Shown here piece after piece: positions 57,419 to 64,000 of a stretch of 64,000 bases of DNA (its first letter is position 1; the number at the start of each line of letters is the position of its first letter). Where the stretch lies: contig JAPTHR010000004.1 of assembly GCA_029228645.1 (NCBI GenBank), positions 248,001 through 312,000 of the forward strand. Reading direction: 5' to 3'. The position numbers and the translations under genes are program-made. The notes beneath the pieces were generated by a model. The model was given only the letters and a program-made list of their open reading frames with translations, was not told where the DNA came from and did not search any database. This stretch comes from Gammaproteobacteria bacterium Milos-ODIII6. Lineage in GTDB: Bacteria > Pseudomonadota > Gammaproteobacteria > Chromatiales > Chromatiaceae.

Positions 57419-59179
57419 TCACATCTTCTCCGGGGCACTGATGCCGATCAGGCCCAGCCCGTTGGCGAGCACCTGGCGCACCGCAGCGATCAGTTTCAAA
57501 CGCCCATCCCGCAGGCCCCCGTCTTCGACCAGGAACTGGTGCGCGTTGTAGTAGGTGTGCAACTCGTTCGCCAGTTCGCGCAGGAAATGGGTCAGCTGAT
57601 GCGGTTCCTCATTGAGCGCGGCCGCTTCCACCACCTCCGGATAGCGCGCCAGCGATTTCAGCAGCGCCAGCTCGTGCTCCTCAGCGAGTTGCTCGAGATT
57701 GCCCGACCCGTCGCTGAGTTCCGCCTGGAAACCCTTCTCGGCCGCCTGGCGGAAGACCGAGCAGATCCGGGCATGCGCATACTGCACGTAGTAGACCGGG
57801 TTGTCATTCGACTGCGAGCGTGCCAGGTCCAGGTCGAAGTCGAGGTGCTGTTCACATTTGCGCATGATGTAAAAAAAGCGTGCTGCATCCCGGCCGACAT
57901 CCTTGCGCAACTCGCGCAGGGTCACGAACTCGCCCGAACGGGTCGACATCTGCTTCTTTTTGCCGCCTTCGTACAGTACCGCGAACTGCACCAGGAGAAC
58001 GTCCAGCTTGCCCGGATCGTCGCCCAGTGCCTGTAGCGCGGCCTTGACCCGCGGCACGTAGCCATGATGATCGGCACCCCAAACGTCGATCACACGCGCA
58101 AAACCGCGTTCGATCTTGTCCAGGTGGTAGGCGATATCCGAGGCGAAGTAGGTGGCCTGGCCGTTTTCGCGCACGACCACGCGATCCTTCTCGTCGCCGA
58201 AGTCGGTCGAGCGGAACCACCAGGCCCCGCCTTTCTCGTAGAGATGGCCGGAGGCACGCAGCCGGTCGACGCATTTGTTGACCGCACCGGACTCGACCAG
58301 CGAGCGCTCCGAGTACCACTCCTGGTAGTGCACGCCGAACAGCTCCAGGTCATCGCGGATATCGTCCAGGATGACGTTCAGGCCGAGCTCGAACACGAAG
58401 CGATAGCGGTTGTCTTCCAGCAGATGTTTGGCGCGCCCGATCAGCGCGTCGATGTGCGCCTCCTTGTCGCCCCCGGCGGGCTCATCTGCCGGCACATCCG
58501 CGAACACCTCGTGCGCCGCATGGCGGTAGGCATCCCCGTGATCACGGTGCAGGGTCGCGGCGATATCCCAGACGTAGTCCCCCTTGTAAGCGTTGCTCGG
58601 AAAGACCAGCTCCTCCCCCGCCAGCTCGAGATAACGCAACCACACCGAGGTCGCGAGGATATCCATCTGGCGCCCGGCATCGTTGACGTAATACTCGCGA
58701 TGCACCTCGAAACCCACCGCCTCGAGCAGGTCTGCCACGACCGAGCCATACGCCGCGCCTCGGCCATGCCCGACGTGCAGCGGCCCGGTCGGGTTGGCCG
58801 AGACGAACTCGACCTGTACGCGCTTGCCAGTGCCGATGTCCGAGCGCCCGTAGCGCTCGCCCTGCGCAAGCACCTGGGAGACGACCGCCAGGTGCGCATT
58901 CTGTGCCAGGCGGAAGTTGATGAACCCGGGCCCGGCGATGCTGACCTCTGTCAGCAGCGGGGTCTGCGGCAGGGCGGCGACGAGTCTCTCGGCAAGGTCG
59001 CGCGGCTTCATTCCCGCCACCTTGCTGTTGACCATGGCGGCATTAGTCGCGAAATCCCCGTGCGCGGGGTCGCGCGCGCGCTCGATCACGGGATCGGGGA
59101 ATGACTCGGCACTCAGGACGCCCTCACGGGCAAGCGACTCCAGCGCGGAACGGACCAGGGCGGCAATCTCGGACTTCAT
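57419..59179 (-). CDS. argS: Arginyl-tRNA synthetase
   Basis: 586 residues. An N-terminal arginyl domain, the HIGH-type motif [11 protein letters not shown] (about 130), a variant [15 protein letters not shown] (about 385), and the DALR anticodon-binding domain at the C terminus, ending in ARG-type [11 protein letters not shown]. The ATG at 59179 matches the family start [13 protein letters not shown]. Unit priA-argS-SPOR. Confidence 0.96.
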   Translation of the reverse strand: MKSEIAALVRSALESLAREGVLSAESFPDPVIERARDPAHGDFATNAAMVNSKVAGMKPRDLAERLVAALPQTPLLTEVSIAGPGFINFRLAQNAHLAVVSQVLAQGERYGRSDIGTGKRVQVEFVSANPTGPLHVGHGRGAAYGSVVADLLEAVGFEVHREYYVNDAGRQMDILATSVWLRYLELAGEELVFPSNAYKGDYVWDIAATLHRDHGDAYRHAAHEVFADVPADEPAGGDKEAHIDALIGRAKHLLEDNRYRFVFELGLNVILDDIRDDLELFGVHYQEWYSERSLVESGAVNKCVDRLRASGHLYEKGGAWWFRSTDFGDEKDRVVVRENGQATYFASDIAYHLDKIERGFARVIDVWGADHHGYVPRVKAALQALGDDPGKLDVLLVQFAVLYEGGKKKQMSTRSGEFVTLRELRKDVGRDAARFFYIMRKCEQHLDFDLDLARSQSNDNPVYYVQYAHARICSVFRQAAEKGFQAELSDGSGNLEQLAEEHELALLKSLARYPEVVEAAALNEEPHQLTHFLRELANELHTYYNAHQFLVEDGGLRDGRLKLIAAVRQVLANGLGLIGISAPEKM

Positions 59180-59328
59180 GACAGTTTCAACCTGGGCAAG
59201 CAGGCGGCGAAGGATAGCAAGAAGCCGGCGATCCCCCAAAAAATCGATCTGCGGGAAATGCGGGCCGCGCTGGCTTGCGAGCTTGCCTCGACCTGCCTGC
59301 TTTCATCACGCGCAGCCGGGCGGGAGGC

Positions 59329-61539
<2,211 letters not shown>

Positions 61540-62101
61540 GAGCGGGATTGTATCGACCCTTTCGGCCGTGCAGTGGGGACACCTGTCGAAGCCTGTGATT
61601 CGAAGTGAATACGATTCAAAAACATAAACTTAGCCGGGCATTAACAATTCCTGTGGATAACTTTGTGGAATTCGGGTTCGCGTTTCCCCGCAGGCGCCGG
61701 AACGCGCGCGATCGAGCCAGCGAGGAAAAAATGAGCAAAAAGTCAACATCCATGGATTTCAATGGCTTACCGAACCCCCAAGGTGAGCGGCTGACGCCAG
61801 GGGGAAGTCACCCCGCGGACAGGGAAAAGCGCCGTTTTGTGCATAAGTCACTTGACAGAAACGTCGCCAGGCGTTCCATCCCGCACGCATGGGATCGACT
61901 GACGGGCTCTTCGCCGGGTCTAGTGGCATTGTCGATGTCTGCGCGCGCACCCAAGGCGCTGCAGGCCCGGGCGGATGATGCCGCTCCCCTGGACCACTTC
62001 GACGCGGCATCGCTGGCCCGGTTCGACTGCGCTGGTCGCAGCTTGAACCGGGATGCGCTTTTATGCCATAAACCGGGCAACCCCATCGCGAGGATGACGT
62101 C
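61540..62101. other. 562-bp region between priA and the HNH gene
   Basis: The left part is AT-rich (61600-61670) and carries TGTGGATAA (61652-61660), a perfect 9-base DnaA box. It may serve as the priA promoter zone. An open frame at 61731-62183 (GAGGAAAAA before ATG) has no recognisable protein features, and its last part overlaps the HNH gene; it was not called. No tRNA or RNA motif was seen. Confidence 0.5.
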
Positions 62102-62692
62102 GTGTCGAATCTGTCTCAACAGATCCTGCGAACCGATGCATCGGGCATGCCGCTCGAATGGATCGACTACCGGCATGCGGTGAAACTGCATGCGCTGGAT
62201 CTGGTGGCTTACACCCTGGGCTCCGCCATCATGACCATTCACGGCGGTATCAACTCGCGCAGCCGCGAACGCAGCCGGCTGCGACTGCACAGCATCCTCG
62301 CCACCCACGGCAACCACCAGTCGCAGTTTCGCCGCGACCGGGGCTACATGCCGCCGCTGTGCAACGAGACCCTGTTCCAGCGGGATGCGCACGTCTGCCT
62401 GTACTGCGGCGATTCCTTCCACCGCAGCAGGCTCTCGCGCGATCACGTGACCCCGGTCAGTCGCGGCGGCCAGGACACCTGGAACAACCTGGTGACCGCC
62501 TGTGTCCGCTGCAATACCCACAAGGCGGGACGGACCCCGGAAGAGGCAGGCATGCAGCTGCTCGCGATCCCCTTCACCCCGACGCACGCCGAATACATCT
62601 ATCTCCAGGGCCGGAATGTACTCGCGGACCAGATGGAGTTCCTGGTCGCGCACTTCCCGCGCACCAGCCCGCTGCGCGGCCGGGTCGCGTGA
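62102..62692 (+). CDS. HNH endonuclease-family protein
   Basis: 196 residues. A zinc-binding pair CLYCGDSF and CVRCNTHKAG frames the HNH nuclease motif SRDHVTPVSRGGQDTWNNLVTAC. It starts with GTG at 62102; GAGGA lies eight bases upstream. This type is a small, chromosomal HNH protein found widely in gammaproteobacteria with no known substrate. Its stop overlaps the next gene start by 4 bp. Confidence 0.87.
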   Translation: MSNLSQQILRTDASGMPLEWIDYRHAVKLHALDLVAYTLGSAIMTIHGGINSRSRERSRLRLHSILATHGNHQSQFRRDRGYMPPLCNETLFQRDAHVCLYCGDSFHRSRLSRDHVTPVSRGGQDTWNNLVTACVRCNTHKAGRTPEEAGMQLLAIPFTPTHAEYIYLQGRNVLADQMEFLVAHFPRTSPLRGRVA

Positions 62693-63567
62693 GCGAACTC
62701 TGGCAACATATCGCGGAACGCATCAGCGAACTGAACGGCGTCCCTTTCAACCCCGAGACGCCGAGCCGCCTCGGCGGCGGTTGTATCAACACCGCGGTGC
62801 GCCTCTCCGACGGGGATCGACACTGGTTCGTCAAGATCAACGACGCCATGCGCCTGGATATGTTCGAGGCGGAAGCCGCCGGCCTGAACGTGATGGCGGA
62901 CACCGAAACGATCCGGGTGCCACGCGCGCTGTGCACCGGCAGCCAGGGTGGCAATGCCTATATCGTGATGGACTACATCGAGCCGGGACAGGCTGGCGCC
63001 GGCGGGCAGGCCCGCGCCGGTGACGCCCTGGCCAACATGCATCGCCATACCGCCAAGGCCTACGGTTGGGAGCGCGATAACACCATTGGCGCCACCCACC
63101 AGCCGAATGCCTGGCGCGACAGCTGGGTCGACTTCTGGCGCGAGCAGCGCCTCGGCTTCCAGCTGGAACTGGTCGGACGCAACGGCCACACGGCATTGCA
63201 ACGCCACGGGGAGAAACTGCTCGATCGTTTCCACGTGCTGATCGATCACGCCCCCGTCCCGTCGCTGCTGCACGGCGACCTGTGGGGCGGCAATATGCAC
63301 TTCGACCAGAATGGCGAGCCGGTCATCTTCGACCCCGCGGTCTACTACGGCGACCGCGAGGCCGAACTCGCGATGACCGAGCTTTTCGGCGGATTCGGCC
63401 GCGACTTCTATGCGGCCTACGAAGCCGCCTGGCCGCTGCATGACGGCTACGCCGTGCGCAAGACGCTCTACAACCTGTACCACATTCTCAATCACGCCAA
63501 CCTGTTCGGCGGGGGTTATGCCTCGCAGGCCCAGGGGATGGTCGACCGTCTCCTGGGCGAGTGTTGA
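62689..63567 (+). CDS. Fructosamine kinase-family protein
   Basis: 292 residues. Core motifs LGGGCINTAVRL, HWFVKIND, the catalytic loop LLHGDLWGGNM, metal site VIFDPAVYYGDREAELAMTELFGGF. The family phosphorylates ketosamines on glycated amines or proteins (fructosamine-3-kinase, YniA), leading to their breakdown. The GTG at 62689 overlaps the HNH stop (GTGA), which fixes the start. The frame is open upstream but lies over the HNH gene. Confidence 0.88.
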   Translation: MSELWQHIAERISELNGVPFNPETPSRLGGGCINTAVRLSDGDRHWFVKINDAMRLDMFEAEAAGLNVMADTETIRVPRALCTGSQGGNAYIVMDYIEPGQAGAGGQARAGDALANMHRHTAKAYGWERDNTIGATHQPNAWRDSWVDFWREQRLGFQLELVGRNGHTALQRHGEKLLDRFHVLIDHAPVPSLLHGDLWGGNMHFDQNGEPVIFDPAVYYGDREAELAMTELFGGFGRDFYAAYEAAWPLHDGYAVRKTLYNLYHILNHANLFGGGYASQAQGMVDRLLGEC

Positions 63568-64000
63568 AGCGGCCTTCGGGGGAGTCATTCGCCAAGCTGT
63601 TGCGCGAGATCCGGGACTGCACCTTGTGCCACGAACACCTCCCGAACCCGCCACGCCCGGTCTTCCAGGCGCACCCGGATGCGCGCATCCTGGTCGTGGG
63701 ACAGGCGCCCGGACGGCGCGCCCACGAAACGGGCCTCCCCTTCAACGACCCCAGCGGCGAGCGCTTGCGCGACTGGATGGGCGTGGACCGGGATACCTTC
63801 TACGACTCCAGCTGCATCGCCCTGGTGCCGATGGGCTTCTGTTACCCGGGCACCGGTGCCGGCGGCGACCTCCCGCCTCGGCCGGAATGCGCGCCCACTT
63901 GGCGTGCACGCCTGCTCGCCGCCCTGCCGAACATCCAGCTGACCCTACTGGTCGGCCGTTATGCCATCGCCTGGCACCTGCATCCGCAGCAACCGGCACG
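63564..64000 (+). CDS. Uracil-DNA glycosylase-family protein, 5' part only
   Basis: The first 145 residues are seen before the window ends. VVGQAPGRRAHETGLPFNDPSGERLRDWMG and FYDSSCIALVPMGFCYPG are the hallmark segments of the small UDG-like family related to mismatch and uracil glycosylases. The start is TTG at 63564 (TTGA overlap with the stop before) or GTG at 63561; neither has a strong ribosome site. Co-directional with HNH and fructosamine-kinase genes, all coupled. Confidence 0.82.
   Translation, partial: MKRPSGESFAKLLREIRDCTLCHEHLPNPPRPVFQAHPDARILVVGQAPGRRAHETGLPFNDPSGERLRDWMGVDRDTFYDSSCIALVPMGFCYPGTGAGGDLPPRPECAPTWRARLLAALPNIQLTLLVGRYAIAWHLHPQQPA

Noticed and set aside
61731-62183. 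Possible small gene with GAGGAAAAA before ATG
   Set aside because: The product lacks family features, has random-looking composition and overlaps the HNH gene by 80 bp out of frame.

Overview
The window is GC-rich chromosomal DNA from a gammaproteobacterium, most probably a sulfur-oxidising one of the Chromatiales / thiotrophic-symbiont type. The gammaproteobacterial signs are the lptD-surA-pdxA...apaG-apaH order, E. coli-type speD, crp beside a yhfA-like osmC gene, tmcA, hrpB, truC, and priA followed by argS. The sulfur signs are two near-identical small secreted Gly/Asn/Tyr-rich proteins that look like sulfur-globule envelope proteins (52.5-53.4 kb), a periplasmic DsrE-family protein and a small c-type cytochrome. 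No phage, integrase, intact insertion sequence, CRISPR array or rRNA operon is visible. One tRNA (Val, CAC) is present.

Layout. 0-10 kb: a sensor kinase cut by the window edge, truC, bcp, tmcA, gpmI and a long TPR protein of the PEP-CTERM/PrsT type with a hairpin-rich region upstream. 10-21 kb: two overlapping DUF697-type GTPases, a DsrE-family gene, tRNA-Val with a clear terminator, a large PAS/GAF/GGDEF/EAL protein, hrpB and phoU. 21-32.7 kb: an OsmC-like gene, metH, an SCP-2 protein, endonuclease I, a membrane protein / PpkA-type vWA / CHAD cluster, then a PRPP-synthetase-like gene paired with an archaeal-type AMP (thymidine) phosphorylase. 32.8-38 kb: a LolDE/MacB-like ABC pair and an overlapping operon amgK-HAD phosphatase-TAXI protein. 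37.9-46 kb: the lptD-surA-pdxA / apaG-apaH locus, from which rsmA is missing and two opposite-strand genes stand in its place. 46-52.2 kb: speD, osmC, crp and trpE-trpG-trpD-trpC, with an inverted repeat between trpG and trpD. 52.2-54.3 kb: the tandem sulfur-globule-like cassette, a four-helix membrane protein and cytochrome c. 54.4-64 kb: gph-rpe, a DUF3530-like hydrolase, SPOR-argS-priA, and a coupled HNH / fructosamine-kinase / uracil-DNA-glycosylase-family trio running off the right edge.

Most of the window is housekeeping: tRNA modification and charging, LPS export and outer-membrane protein folding, tryptophan, methionine, polyamine and PLP synthesis, sugar-phosphate metabolism and replication restart. 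The accessory interest is concentrated in the sulfur-globule tandem with its duplicated strong promoter, the vWA/CHAD cluster, the phosphorylase/PRPP-synthetase pair, and the repeats near 9.8 kb and 50.0 kb. Family assignments are by recognition of motifs and remembered homologues; no database search was run.
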